Assembly: GCA_963971575.1 (NCBI GenBank) | Contig: OZ020625.1 | Location: forward strand, 19,958,158-20,022,157 | DNA: 64,000 nucleotides | From: Liopterus haemorrhoidalis | Taxonomy: Eukaryota; Arthropoda; Insecta; Coleoptera; Dytiscidae | Direction: 5' to 3' | Part shown: positions 43,611-55,546 of the stretch, piece after piece | Position numbering within the stretch: the first letter of the stretch is position 1 | How the letters are laid out: each line of letters opens with the position of its first letter | Translations under genes and position numbers: made by a program | Notes under the pieces: generated by a model | Seen by the model: only the letters and a program-made list of their open reading frames with translations | What the model was told of the DNA's origin: nothing | Databases searched by the model: none

Positions 43611-46201
43611 AGCTGGGTAGGAAGCTAAAGGACGATACAGACTATTACGCGTATAGATACGGACGAAGCTTTATGTTACAACTAGCTGAAAACCCGTGCT
43701 TCGCTACGGTATATTGATGGTCTCATTGGCATAAAATCCGCAGTTTGTTTTTAAAGTTGTGTATGGGTAACCTTTGTAACAAAAAATCTAGTCGATATCT
43801 CATCTGTCCTAAGAGATATTGAGGAATCCGTAAAAAAACATTTTATTCCCTTTCACCAGATAGGGGTCGAACTTGAAAAAATTCTTTCTTAGTGGGTTCT
43901 TACGTCATACTGAAAAATGTACTCTCCGAATTTTTTATTTCTAACAAAAAAATACTAATTTACCCTTTAGGAGTGAAAGAAAACTGTCAAAACACATATA
44001 TGTCAAAATGGAATGTTATAACTTAACAACCGCTGGAAATACAAAGGATTCTATAATTCATCCCAAATGTAGATTCACCCCTTTAGGAGTTAATTTAGGT
44101 AAAATCCTGAAATTTATTTTTGGCATTTTTATGGGTAATCTTTATAAGCAAAAACCAAGTCTATATCTTATTGATCCTAGAAGATATTAAGGCGTCCTTG
44201 AAATCACAATTCCCTCTTTTCACCCTTAAGGGGTGATATTTGTTAAGGTAAAAAACTGTTAAAACCAATATGTGCCAAAAAGAAACGTTATAACTCAACA
44301 AACACAGGAAATACGAAGCGCTGTATAATCTACCCCGTTTGTAGAATCACCCCTTTAAGGGTTGATTAGGACGAAATCCTGAAATAAGTTTTTCGGCAAT
44401 TGTATGGATAATTTTTGTAAGCAAACACCAAGTCGATAACTTATTGGTCCTGAAAGAATTAAGGAATTACTGAAATCACATTTCACCCCTTTTCAACCTT
44501 AAGGGGTGAAATTTAAAAAAAATTGTCAAAATCATTTCGAGATATTAAAAAAAAAAATGTGCCAAAAAGTAATATTGCAACTAAACGAACACAGGAAATA
44601 CGACGGGATGTATAATTCATCCCGATTGTAGATTCACCCCTTAAGGGGTTGATTAGGACAAAATCAAAAAATTATAATTTGCAAGGGTAGTTTTTGTAAG
44701 CAAAAACCAACTCGATATCTTATTGGTGTTAAAAAATATTAAACAATCCTTGAAATCACATTTCACCCCTTTTCACCCTTTAGGGGTTAAATTTAAAAAA
44801 GTTGTCAAAACCATTTCGAGATATTTTAAAAAGACGCCTATGTGCCTAAAAGAAACCTTATATCTCAATAAACACAGGGAATACGACGGGATGTATAATT
44901 CACCCCGCTTGTAGATCCATCCTTTAGGGGTTGATTAGGTCAAAATCCTGAAATATATTTTTCGGTATTTGTATGAGTAATCTTTGTAAGCAAAAAGCAA
45001 GTCATTATCTTATTGGCCCTAAGAGATTTAAGGAATCCTTGATATCACAATTCACCCCTTTTCACCCTTTAGGGGTGAAATTTTAAAAAACTATCAAAAC
45101 CGTTTCGAGATATTTTAAAAAGACACCTATGTGCTAAAAAGTAATGTTGCAACTAAACGAACACAGGAAATAAGACGGAATGTATAACTCACCCCGATTG
45201 TAGATCCACCCCTTTAGGGGTTGATTAGGACAAATTCCTGAAATATGTTTTTCGGTAATTGTATGGATAATCTTTGCAAGCAAACAGTAAGTCCATATCT
45301 TATTGGTCCTAAGAGATATTAAGGAATCCTTGAAATCACAATTCACCCCTTTTCAACCCTTAGGGGTGAAATTTTAAAAAACTGACAAACCCATTTCAAG
45401 ATATTTTAAAAAGACACCTATGTGCCAAAAAGTAATGCTGCAACTAATGAACACAGGAAATACGACGGGATGTATAATTCACCCCGATTGTGGATCCACC
45501 CCTTTAGGGGTTGATTAGGACAAATTCCTGAAATATGTTTTTCGGTAATTGTATGGATAATTTTTGCAAGCAAACAGTAAGTCCATATCTTATTGATCCT
45601 AAGAGATATTAAGGAATCCTTGAAATCACAATTCAACCCTTTTCAACCCTTAGGGGTGAAATTTTAAAAAACTGACAAACCCATTTCGAGATATTTTAAA
45701 AAGACACCTATGTGCCAAAAAGTAATGCTGCAACTAATGAACACAGGAAATACGACGGGATGTATAATTCACCCCGATTGTAGTTCCACCCCTTTAGGGG
45801 TTGATTAGGACAAATTCCTGAAATATGTTTTTCGGTATTTGTATGGGTAATCTTTGTAAGCAAAAAGCAAGTCGATATCTTACTGGTTCTAAGAGATATT
45901 AAGGAATACTTGAAATCATAATTCACCCCTTTTCACCCAATAGGGGTGAAATTTTAAAAAACTACCAAAACTTTTTCGAGATATTTTAAAAAGACTCCTA
46001 TTTGCTAAAAAGTAATGTTGCAACTAAACGAACACAGGAAATACGACGGAATATATAACTCACCCCGATTGTGTGTCCACCCCTTTAGGGGTTGATTAGG
46101 ACAAAATCCTGAAATTGGTGATTCGGTATTTGTATAGGTAATCTTTGTAAGCAAAAAGCAAGTCGATATCTTACTGGTCCTAAGAGATATTAAATAATCC
46201 T

Positions 46202-47615
46202 TGAAGCGCCCGCTTAGGGCGTACCTTCTTGTATTTTTAATTTTTTATCCTAAAGTCTATTTTTGTTTCCGTTTAATTATCAATTTTACTTAATTTTAAT
46301 AAATATTCATTTCATAGACAAAACATGTTTAGAACCTCACTATATTTTATTCCCAAAGTACAAATATATTACCATATTTTACCCGATACAATAATATTTT
46401 ATATAATAATTATATAATTCTATAATAATTTATTATTGTATTAATTTAAAAACCTTATCTTAATTTATTTAAATATAACCATTTGTTTTCTTAACTATAA
46501 CTTGTTTAGAGCCGCTGGTAAGACATATTCCAGCCAAATTAATCCATTTTTATACATTAATATTTTTCTAGCAAGGCGAGCACATGTGTCTGTTAATTAT
46601 CTGTTGTTATAAAAGTTTTAAATTCAGTGTAATTCAATCAGGATCGCCTGATTTATGTTAACTTTTAATTAATATATCAGTATATATTAATTAACAAATT
46701 TATATTTTTGTTAAAACTATTTTTTCTGGAGTTTTCCCTCCAGATTCAGTTTTCTGTTTAAAACCGGTCATTGTTGCAGTAATTAATCACCTGCAATTTT
46801 GTGAGACCAGAGAGCAAGGTTTGTTCATTACTTTATAAATTTTATTATAAAAATTGTCTATTTTTATATTTAATTTCAATTTTTTTCATTATTTGTTGAG
46901 TGATGTCATAAGTCGCTGCAACTCGGAACGAACGCGTGTTGTACCGTTTCAAACCTGCTGTTCGTTCTGTTTAAATATTTTTTCATTTGTTTAATTTAAC
47001 CTAATATTTTTGTTATAAATTTTTTAGTAGATCTTTACCCATTTCTCAACATTTTGTGTTGAGAAATAATTTAAATTCATCCATTTTTTTTGTAGAAATT
47101 TAATAAATTATTGTTTAAATTTAGAATTAATCTTTTTTATAGATGTTATTGTGGGATTAATCCAGTTGATTTATCTTATTCTCTACTGAGTTTACCACTA
47201 TTAATTGTTGCCGTTCGCAACAATTAAATTTGTTTAAATTATTTTTTTGATTAATTTTTTAAGTTTTTTACAACTATTTATTTATTATATTTTGATTATT
47301 CCTGGCAACGCTGTACCCTTTACCACCTGTTATTATATATTAGCGATTCCCAAAACATTCTTTCTCTGTTATCAATTTACTGGCAACGCAAATGTACCAA
47401 GAACCTGACTTTATTTTATAATAATAAATTCTCCCCGACATTATACCGAGGCATACCGAGCATTTGACCTTCGGTTCAACTTAGTGCTTTTCTTAGTCCA
47501 ATGCATAGATACTACCTAACTGCGCACCGCCCTGTTATATTTTTGACTTTACAAAGTGAATCCTTGTGTGTCGTCCTGGACTCCTACCCTACCTAGGCCA
47601 GGAGCGGGCGCCACA
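46202..47615 (+). repeat. 5' LTR of the BEL element
   Basis: 1414 bp, TGAAGCGCCCGCTTAGG to GAGCGGGCGCCACA, that is TG..CA with the inverted core GCGCCCGCT/AGCGGGCGC at the tips. AATAAA at 47423-47428 may be the polyadenylation signal. It ends 5 bp before the primer site. Confidence 0.95.
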
Positions 47616-47620
47616 TTTAA

Positions 47621-47637
47621 TGGTCCTTCGAGCCGGA
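47621..47637 (+). other. Primer-binding site, tRNA-Tyr type
   Basis: TGGTCCTTCGAGCCGGA is complementary to the 3' end of eukaryotic tRNA-Tyr including CCA (from remembered tRNA-Tyr sequence). Confidence 0.75.
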
Positions 47638-47837
47638 TTTGGCGGGTCAAAAATCACCTAATTTTTGACGTGTGCCAAAATTTTTTACGTAATTTTCAAC
47701 AATAATTTACAACCGCTTCATACAACAGTTTTTTTGTCAGCTTAATATCACTAGAACTTTGTTACTTGCCCCGTATTACCTCAGGGCGGGACCTATTTCT
47801 TCAATTTTTTGGTGTTTTGATTTTAATTAAATCCAAA

Positions 47838-48116
47838 ATGGCCGACATTGCTCTGGCCACCCTAAAAAGGGAACTACGCCGTCGCGATTTAGATACCCTT
47901 TGGGAATTGGTGGAAGACACTCAACTCAACCCTCTCCCAGGTAAGATAAAGGAGATTAAGTTGAGGTTGCAAGAGTTATCTACCCAAGTCTCGGAGTACG
48001 AGACATGTCTGTTGGCGATGATGGCGCATGACACCAACGCTAACAAGAAGGATGATTTGTTAGCCGAGTACCAAATATTTAGGGACGACGTATATAAAGT
48101 CAAAGGACTCTGTTAA
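47838..48116 (+). CDS. gag: BEL Gag, N-terminal segment up to in-frame stop
   Basis: ATG at 47838 has a strong context (AAAATGG) and is the first AUG in this frame with a gag-like product: MADIALATLKRELRRRDLD followed by charged helices, 92 codons, closed by TAA at 48114-48116. Upstream codons in the same frame lack an ATG. The downstream frame continues without shift, so one base change separates this piece from the rest of Gag-Pol. Either a recent nonsense mutation or a readthrough stop. Confidence 0.8.
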   Translation: MADIALATLKRELRRRDLDTLWELVEDTQLNPLPGKIKEIKLRLQELSTQVSEYETCLLAMMAHDTNANKKDDLLAEYQIFRDDVYKVKGLC

Positions 48117-51100
48117 GAACCTCCCTTTGTAGAACCAGAGACTTTGAATGCGTCAACTGCCCATAACACGGCCTTTAATTTTACCGGCACGCCCTCAACT
48201 GCTGCAAGCTACGCTCGGCTACCAAAGCTAAATATTCCTCCATTCAGCGGAGAAATTGAAAATTGGCAATCCTTTTTTGACCTTTTTACCAGTTCAATTC
48301 ACGACAACGAGATGTTACCCCCCGTTCAAAAGCTACAGTATCTACGGACTTCACTTAGAGGCCAACCGCTCTCGCTTATCCGCAATCTAAAGTTAACGGA
48401 CGCCAATTACGAGATCGCTTTAGACATGTTGAAGGATAGTTATCAGCGTAATAGGCTTATTACGACCTTCCATGGTATGGCGATCATCAACATCGCTCCT
48501 CTCAAGGATAGTTCGTACAATAGTGTAAATGCTTTCTTGGCAACCATCAAGGAGCATTTAGCCGCGCTTCGTGCCTTAGGCGAACCCGTAGACCAGTGGG
48601 GAAAATTCATTACGCTCTTTCTCACCAGCAAGCTTCACGAGACCATTCGTGATAAATTTGAAGCTAAGTTGGACAGGGACCATCTACCAGAACTAGACGT
48701 TCTCTTGAATTTTTTGGAGCGTTTTATTACTTCCCAGCAATGGAAAACTTTGGAGAAAAGCAAGCCAACTTACTCTAAATCAAACACGAATAGCTTTGAA
48801 CGTACCGCATCAAACTATAATCATGCTCAGAAAAAGACCTTCCTCACTACCTCAAACCAGCAAATGATGTGTTTGGCTTGCAATGCTGCGCACCCCATGC
48901 ACTCTTGTTCTACTTTTAAAAACCTCACCATCCGGCAGAGGTTTAATCTGATCAAAGACAATAACCATTGCTACAATTGTCTTGCGCCACGCCATAAACC
49001 TACGGAGTGCAGATCAAAAACAAGTTGTAGAACTTGTCAACTTCGACATCATACCCTTTTGCACTTTGATAAATTTAACTCCGCAATAGGGGCAACCACC
49101 AGTCATCCGACTGGTCAAACTTGTGAACCAGTTCCTTCCGGAACTAGCTCACCCTCTAATGATGCTGGCACATCCAAAGTTTTAGTCGCTACCAATGTGA
49201 AGACAAACTGCTCACCTAACTCCTCATGTGTGCTATTGAGCACGGCTCTAATTCAGATGCGAGATTCTGCAAACAATTGGCAGGAAGTAAGAGTCTTGTT
49301 AGACAGCGGTAGTGAAACCAGCCTTATCACCGAAAGTTGTAGGCGTAAATTGGACCTAAATTTGACGCCAACAAACTTAACTATCTCAGGTGTATCTAAC
49401 GTTGAGATACACACCATAAAAGGCGTTGTTAATTGTTGCTTCAGGCCACGAACCAATCGCCATAAATATTCTGTCACGGCATTGGTCGTGAACCATATTG
49501 CCGCTAACCTTCCTAGTCAGAAGTTGGACTTAGTTCAGTTACCAGATCTAAAGGGATTAAGGCTAGCGGACCCTACCTACTACGTGCCAGGCCCAATAGA
49601 TATGCTATTGGGTGCTGACATTTATTTTTCCCTGGTTACAGGAAAAACCACCAAATTACCAGATGGCCCTTACGCTGTTGAGACAGCCTTAGGTGTAGTC
49701 ATCTCTGGCCCGACTTCTGGATCCACTACCAAGCTTAATTCGTTTCATATTTCCGTTGAAGAAGATCTGGATTCGGTCTTACGCCGATTTTGGGAACTAG
49801 AAGAAGTTTCACATAAACCAAAACATACTGCAGAGGAAATAAAGGCTGAGCATATGTTTACCGGACAACATAGACGAACCACGGATGGTCGTTATGTCGT
49901 CCCTTTACTTTTTAAATCCGATGTTGTTGAACTCGGTGGATCATTCGGACCCGCATTAGCTTGTTATCGGTCCCTACGTTCTAGGCTCAACAACAACCCT
50001 ACTCTTCGTCAGGAATATGTGGCCTTTATGCGCGACTACTTAGAAGGTGGACATATGTCCGAAATTGATTTAACAATACGCGCTAAAGAAGTCGGATATT
50101 TCATCCCCCATCACTGTGTAGTTAAGCAGGATGGACCGCAGGTGAAGCTCCGTGTAGTATTTAACGCTTCAAAACCCTCATCTAACGGCGTGTCATTAAA
50201 TGACACCCTTTTGGCAGGCCCCCCATTGCAAATTGACTTAGCTCAAGTTGTGATGCGCCAGCGCCTGCATCCTATAATTCTCACCGCAGATATTCGCCAA
50301 ATGTTCCGGCAAGTTCTGGTCCCCGAAAACCAACGGCATTACCAGAAAATACTTTGGGATTTTGATTTGTCTACTAACCCACAAGTGTACCTACTCAACA
50401 CAGTCACTTACGGTACCACCTGTGCACCATTTGTAGCGATCAGAACGCTTCATCAATTGGCTCAAGATGAAGGCTCAGCCTTCCCCCTAGCTGCCCACGC
50501 TTTAACATGTGATACTTTTGTTGACGACATCATTACAGGCGCCAACAGCGTTGAAGGTGCAATAACACTCAAATTGCAGTTGATAAACCTGTTAGGTAAG
50601 GCAGGAATGGAGTTGCGGAAGTGGTCAAGCAATAATCAAGAAGTCTTGAATGATCTACCCGCAGATCACCGACTTACCGGTACCATGTTAGATCTGGATC
50701 CTGATCATGCCATTAAAATTCTAGGTTTAATGTGGAACCCTTCTACTGACGCATTCATGTATAAAATACATCTACCAGAATCTACTAACTCTAAACGACA
50801 GCTTCTATCGGAAGCCGCGAGAATATTTGATCCCTTAGGATGGTTGTCACCAACTACCATAGTTGCAAAGTTGTTGATCCAAGAACTGTGGAAACTTGGA
50901 TTAGCTTGGGATGATCCGCTCCCACCAGCCGTCTATGAGAAATGGCAGTACTATAAACTACACCTGCCGAAAATTAGCGACATATCGGTACCTAGGTGGA
51001 TTCCCAACATCGGTGTACCCCTAGACCTTGTCGGCTTTTGCGACGCTTCCGAAAGGGGTTACGCCGCTGTTGTCTACATACGAAGTGAATCGCATAACCT

Positions 51101-53066
51101 TATCAGGTCATCCTTAGTAATGGCCAAGACTAAGGTAGCACCTGTGAAACAGGTATCAATACCACGCCTGGAGCTTTGTGCAGCTTTATTACTCTCGCAA
51201 CTTGTCGAGTGTGTAACAAGTACGCTTAAACTTAAGTTTAGACGTACGTTTCTTTGGACTGATTCCACCGTCACCCTTGCGTGGATCAAGTCACCCTATC
51301 AGCGTTGGAAAACATTTGTAGCCAATCGAGTGACACAAATTACTAACCTGACTGACTCACAAGACTGGTATCACATTCGTTCCTTCGATAACCCAGCCGA
51401 CTGTGCATCCCGTGGTTTACTTCCCCACGAACTTCAGGCACATCCGCTATGGTGGTCAGGACCCAGTTGGCTTTCCTCACCTACGGCCCATTGGCCCCTA
51501 GCTTTCCAACCTAATACCGCCTCGTGTGAGGAATTAGTGGATCTGGAAGCCAAACCTCTCGTCGGTCTTGTCCGAGAAAACCCAGAGGAGAATGACTTCC
51601 TTTCAAGATTCTCATCGTACTCTACATTGATAAGAGTCGTTGCCCGATGCTTACGATTTTTTAAAAATTGTCGAAACCCAGATGACAAACAAACAGGATT
51701 TATTACTGCTAATGAATTATATGACGCACAAACGCATTTAGTTAAATTTGTGCAAAATGCACAATTTGGAGAGCAAATAGCTCGACTCCGAGCAGGTAAA
51801 CCGCTCTCTAAACCCATACAGAAACTATCTCCCTTCCTTGACCCTACAGGCCTCTTGAGGGTAGGCGGTAGGCTAAAGTACTCTCAACGGACGTATAACC
51901 ACAAACATCCATTGTTGTTACCGTCGAAACACCCCTTTACAACTATGATAGTTCTCCACTACCACGAGAAGTATTTACACGCTTCACCTCGCAACGTCCA
52001 AAATTTAATTGAACGGACTTTTTGGATATTAAGACACCTTTGCGCAAAATGTGTAAAGTGCTTCAGACACAAACCAAGATTTTTTCAACCAATGATGGGT
52101 GATCTACCGTTGCATAGAGTTACACCGCTTAAATCTTTCGAAACTATAGGTACGGACTACGGTGGACCATTTCTTATAACCCCGTATAAAGGGCGTGGTT
52201 ACAAGTCACACAAAGCCTATATATGCGTGTTCATCTGTTTTGCCACTAAGGCAGTCCATTTGGAATTGGTCTCCGATCTGAGCACCGATATGTTTTTGAG
52301 TGCATTCCAACGATTTATTGCACGACGAGGACGCTGCTCACACATCTATAGTGACGGTGCAACCAATTTTATCGGCGCTAAGTCTTACTTTTCTGACCTG
52401 CAAAAATTAGTTACGTCTACCGAATACCATGACTTTTTGGCCAATAAGCTATCCTCCGAAGGCATCCAGTGGCACATAAATCCACCATCTGGCCCTCACT
52501 TTGGGGGGCTCTGGGAAGCCGCTATTAAGTCGGTAAAATTCCACCTAGCTCGGGTCATTGGGGAACAAATCCTAACCTACGAAGAATTCACAACCATATT
52601 ATGTCAAATAGAGGCAATCCTTAACTCTAGACCATTAAGTCCGTTGTCAGACAACCCAAACGATTATGATGCTCTCACCCCGAGCCATTTTCTCACCATG
52701 GAACCAGCCGTAAACCTACCCGAACCATCTATGGAAACTGAACCCATCAATCGTTTAACTAGATGGAAACTCCTGCAACGGCTCGTTCGAGATTTTTGGA
52801 AACGTTGGAATGTAGAATACCTCAGTACATTGCAGCAACGTCACAAATGGAACCGTCCAGCACCTCCATTGCAACTGAACCAGTTGGTTCTTATAAGGGA
52901 CGATAACCTTCCCCCTATGCAATGGAAATTGGGACGGGTGATTAAACTGTCTCCAGGAAGAGATCAAGTAGTAAGAGTCGCTACCGTCAAAACCTCCTCA
53001 AATACATATGTTAGACCTGTAGTCAAATTGGCCCCCCTTCCGGTCGACCCCATTACCGAGCGTTGA
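48117..53066 (+). CDS. pol: BEL Gag-Pol polyprotein, main part
   Basis: 1649 codons in the same frame as the gag start. Numbering from the TTG at 48144, domains are: DUF1759-like Gag (about 26-170, from LPKLNIPPFSG); zinc-knuckle region with CLACNAAH (243) and CYNCLAPRHKPTEC (276); aspartic protease with LLDSGSETS, Asp387; RT with Asp716 (LTADIRQMF) and FVDD, Asp794/795; RNase H with Asp967, Glu1010, Asp1040; integrase zinc-binding HEKYLH...CAKCVKC; integrase core Asp1338, Asp1404, Glu1458; DUF5641-like tail to 1640. All catalytic residues are in place. It would make, copy and integrate the element's own cDNA. Antisense frames are shadows. Confidence 0.93.
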   Translation, partial: EPPFVEPETLNASTAHNTAFNFTGTPSTAASYARLPKLNIPPFSGEIENWQSFFDLFTSSIHDNEMLPPVQKLQYLRTSLRGQPLSLIRNLKLTDANYEIALDMLKDSYQRNRLITTFHGMAIINIAPLKDSSYNSVNAFLATIKEHLAALRALGEPVDQWGKFITLFLTSKLHETIRDKFEAKLDRDHLPELDVLLNFLERFITSQQWKTLEKSKPTYSKSNTNSFERTASNYNHAQKKTFLTTSNQQMMCLACNAAHPMHSCSTFKNLTIRQRFNLIKDNNHCYNCLAPRHKPTECRSKTSCRTCQLRHHTLLHFDKFNSAIGATTSHPTGQTCEPVPSGTSSPSNDAGTSKVLVATNVKTNCSPNSSCVLLSTALIQMRDSANNWQEVRVLLDSGSETSLITESCRRKLDLNLTPTNLTISGVSNVEIHTIKGVVNCCFRPRTNRHKYSVTALVVNHIAANLPSQKLDLVQLPDLKGLRLADPTYYVPGPIDMLLGADIYFSLVTGKTTKLPDGPYAVETALGVVISGPTSGSTTKLNSFHISVEEDLDSVLRRFWELEEVSHKPKHTAEEIKAEHMFTGQHRRTTDGRYVVPLLFKSDVVELGGSFGPALACYRSLRSRLNNNPTLRQEYVAFMRDYLEGGHMSEIDLTIRAKEVGYFIPHHCVVKQDGPQVKLRVVFNASKPSSNGVSLNDTLLAGPPLQIDLAQVVMRQRLHPIILTADIRQMFRQVLVPENQRHYQKILWDFDLSTNPQVYLLNTVTYGTTCAPFVAIRTLHQLAQDEGSAFPLAAHALTCDTFVDDIITGANSVEGAITLKLQLINLLGKAGMELRKWSSNNQEVLNDLPADHRLTGTMLDLDPDHAIKILGLMWNPSTDAFMYKIHLPESTNSKRQLLSEAARIFDPLGWLSPTTIVAKLLIQELWKLGLAWDDPLPPAVYEKWQYYKLHLPKISDISVPRWIPNIGVPLDLVGFCDASERGYAAVVYIRSESHNLIRSSLVMAKTKVAPVKQVSIPRLELCAALLLSQLVECVTSTLKLKFRRTFLWTDSTVTLAWIKSPYQRWKTFVANRVTQITNLTDSQDWYHIRSFDNPADCASRGLLPHELQAHPLWWSGPSWLSSPTAHWPLAFQPNTASCEELVDLEAKPLVGLVRENPEENDFLSRFSSYSTLIRVVARCLRFFKNCRNPDDKQTGFITANELYDAQTHLVKFVQNAQFGEQIARLRAGKPLSKPIQKLSPFLDPTGLLRVGGRLKYSQRTYNHKHPLLLPSKHPFTTMIVLHYHEKYLHASPRNVQNLIERTFWILRHLCAKCVKCFRHKPRFFQPMMGDLPLHRVTPLKSFETIGTDYGGPFLITPYKGRGYKSHKAYICVFICFATKAVHLELVSDLSTDMFLSAFQRFIARRGRCSHIYSDGATNFIGAKSYFSDLQKLVTSTEYHDFLANKLSSEGIQWHINPPSGPHFGGLWEAAIKSVKFHLARVIGEQILTYEEFTTILCQIEAILNSRPLSPLSDNPNDYDALTPSHFLTMEPAVNLPEPSMETEPINRLTRWKLLQRLVRDFWKRWNVEYLSTLQQRHKWNRPAPPLQLNQLVLIRDDNLPPMQWKLGRVIKLSPGRDQVVRVATVKTSSNTYVRPVVKLAPLPVDPITER

Positions 53067-53112
53067 CCTTTCATTTGTTTGTTGCTTTCATCGCTAGATT
53101 TAAAACATTCGT

Positions 53113-53126
53113 TTTGGCCGGCGGAA
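53113..53126 (+). other. Polypurine tract region of the BEL element
   Basis: TTTTGGCCGGCGGAA directly precedes the 3' LTR. It is a poor purine tract (only GCGGAA is clean), unusual for plus-strand priming. Confidence 0.4.
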
Positions 53127-54542
53127 TGAAGCGCCCGCTTAGGGCGTACCTTCTTGTATTTTTAATTTTTTATCCTAAAGTCTATTTTTGTTTCCGTTTA
53201 ATTATCAATTTTACTTAATTTTAATAAATATTCATTTCATAGACAAAACATGTTTAGAACCTCACTATATTTTATTCCCAAAGTACAAATATATTACCAT
53301 ATTTTACCCGATACAATAATATTTTATATAATAATTATATAATTCTATAATAATTTATTATTGTATTAATTTAAAAACCTTATCTTAATTTATTTAAATA
53401 TAACCATTTGTTTTCTTAACTATAACTTGTTTAGAGCCGCTGGTAAGACATATTCCAGCCAAATTAATCCATTTTTATACATTAATATTTTTCTAGCAAG
53501 GCGAGCACATGTGTCTGTTAATTATCTGTTGTTATAAAAGTTTTAAATTCAGTGTAATTCAATCAGGATCGCCTGATTTATGTTAACTTTTAATTAATAT
53601 ATCAGTATATATTAATTAACAAATTTATATTTTTGTTAAAACTATTTTTTCTGGAGTTTTCCCTCCAGATTCAGTTTTCTGTTTAAAACCGGTCATTGTT
53701 GCAGTAATTAATCACCTGCAATTTTGTGAGACCAGAGAGCAAGGTTTGTTCATTACTTTATAAATTTTATTATAAAAATTGTCTATTTTTATATTTAATT
53801 TCAATTTTTTTTCATTATTTGTTGAGTGATGTCATAAGTCGCTGCAACTCGGAACGAACGCGTGTTGTACCGTTTCAAACCTGCTGTTCGTTCTGTTTAA
53901 ATATTTTTTCATTTGTTTAATTTAACCTAATATTTTTGTTATAAATTTTTTAGTAGATCTTTACCCATTTCTCAACATTTTGTGTTGAGAAATAATTTAA
54001 ATTCATCAATTTTTTTTTGTAGAAATTTAATAAATTATTGTTTAAATTTAGAATTAATCTTTTTTATAGATGTTATTGTGGGATTAATCCAGTTGATTTA
54101 TCTTATTCTCTACTGAGTTTACCACTATTAATTGTTGCCGTTCGCAACAATTAAATTTGTTTAAATTATTTTTTTGATTAATTTTTTAAGTTTTTTACAA
54201 CTATTTATTTATTATATTTTGATTATTCCTGGCAACGCTGTACCCTTTACCACCTGTTATTATATATTAGCGATTCCCAAAACATTCTTTCTCTGTTATC
54301 AATTTACTGGCAACGCAAATGTACCAAGAACCTGACTTTATTTTATAATAATAAATTCTCCCCGACATTATACCGAGGCATACCGAGCATTTGACCTTCG
54401 GTTCAACTTAGTGCTTTTCTTAGTCCAATGCATAGATACTACCTAACTGCGCACCGCCCTGTTATATTTTTGACTTTACAAAGTGAATCCTTGTGTGTCG
54501 TCCTGGACTCCTACCCTACCTAGGCCAGGAGCGGGCGCCACA
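53127..54542 (+). repeat. 3' LTR of the BEL element
   Basis: 1416 bp, same ends as the 5' LTR. Differences seen: 8 versus 7 T residues near 53806, and a C-to-A change plus one extra T near 54008. Polyadenylation signal AATAAA at 54350-54355. Confidence 0.95.
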
Positions 54543-55217
54543 ATCCTTAAAATCACAATTCACCCCTTTTCGCCCTTTAGGGGTGAAATTTCAAAAAACT
54601 GTCATAACCATTTCGAGATATTTTAAAAAGACACCTATGTGCCAAAAAGTAATCTTGCAACTAAACGAACACAGGAAATACAGCGAGATGTATAATCCAC
54701 CCCAATTGTAGGTTCACCCCTTTAGGGGTTGATTAGGGCAAAATCCCGAAATTAGTTTTTCGGCATTTGTATGGGTAATACTTGTAAGCAAAAACTAAGT
54801 CGATATCCCATCGGCCCTAAGAGATATTACGGAATTCGTGAAATCACATTTCACCCCTTTTCATCCCTTAGGAGTGGAATTTCGAAAATTCCCTTCTTAG
54901 TGGGTGCTTACGTCATGGAGGGAATATACTCTCCGAATTTCAAGTTTCTAGGCCCAGGGGTTTGGGCTGGGCGGTGATGAGTGAGTCAGTCAGTCAGTCA
55001 GTCAGTCAGGACACTGCCTTATATATATATAGATGGACGAATTGGGTGACAGTTATCTCTATGTTGACAGTAAATAAGTGTAAAAATTAAATTGGCTTAT
55101 AAATAAAATAATTGAAAATTTTCAAGATTTGCACTAAACAAGGAATTAGTTATTATCTGTCTTATTTTGTAATACGTAACTAACTGGGAAAGTTTATGTT
55201 TTAAGTTGTTTATTGAC

Positions 55218-55444
55218 TAAGGTGACCAGACGTTCCGATTTTTAACAATTTGTCCGGCGTTGCGGCGTGTTAAAAACGTCCCGATTCTTGGAAAGATTGC
55301 TCACCAACAAATGGAGTGAGGACCCTTTTTTTTAGTATACTCTTTTTCAGTAACAAAAATCTGGTCAGCCTATACTATACATATTCCAACCCTCCCCCCG
55401 TTAATGGTGTCCCGCTTCACTAATGTTAAAATCTGGTCACCTTA
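55218..55444. mobile_element. hAT-type 'TAAGGTGACC' MITE, 227 bp
   Basis: TAAGGTGACCAGACGTT to ATCTGGTCACCTTA; flanks TTATTGAC (55210-55217) and ATATTGAC (55445-55452), 7 of 8 identical. Confidence 0.75.
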
Positions 55445-55546
55445 ATATTGACAATACATTTATAATATTACCATAGTATTGGTTCACACGGATAACCCAA
55501 AGTCTGTTTACACCGCAACAGTCACAAAAGTAACCAGATCTATAGT

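Larger units (their letters stand above)
46202..54542 (+). mobile_element. BEL/Pao LTR retrotransposon, nearly intact
   Basis: 8341 bp with two LTRs, a tRNA-complementary primer site, gag-pol in one frame and a perfect 5-bp target duplication, ATCCT, at 46197-46201 and 54543-54547. Family assignment rests on the Gag (DUF1759-like), RT with an FVDD box, RNase H, integrase and DUF5641-like tail order. No env-like frame fits between the pol stop (53066) and the 3' LTR (53127). By eye the LTRs differ by one substitution and two single-base T-run indels, so the insertion is very recent. The only obvious defect is an in-frame stop in gag. Confidence 0.95.
43681..55032 (+). repeat. Family E repeat, complete copy split by a BEL element
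   Basis: Starts ACTAGCTGAAAACCCGTGCT at 43681 and runs through about nine monomers. It is interrupted at 46201 by the BEL/Pao element, resumes at 54543 and ends with (GTCA)n at 54982-55009 and (TA)n at 55032. Without the insertion it would be ~3.0 kb. Frames in the monomers (for example 45134-45926) are periodic artefacts. Confidence 0.75.

Noticed and set aside
51434..51817. 127-codon minus-strand frame within BEL pol
   Set aside because: Antisense shadow of the RNase H/integrase coding region.
53067..53126. Envelope gene after BEL pol
   Set aside because: Only 60 bases separate the pol stop from the 3' LTR.
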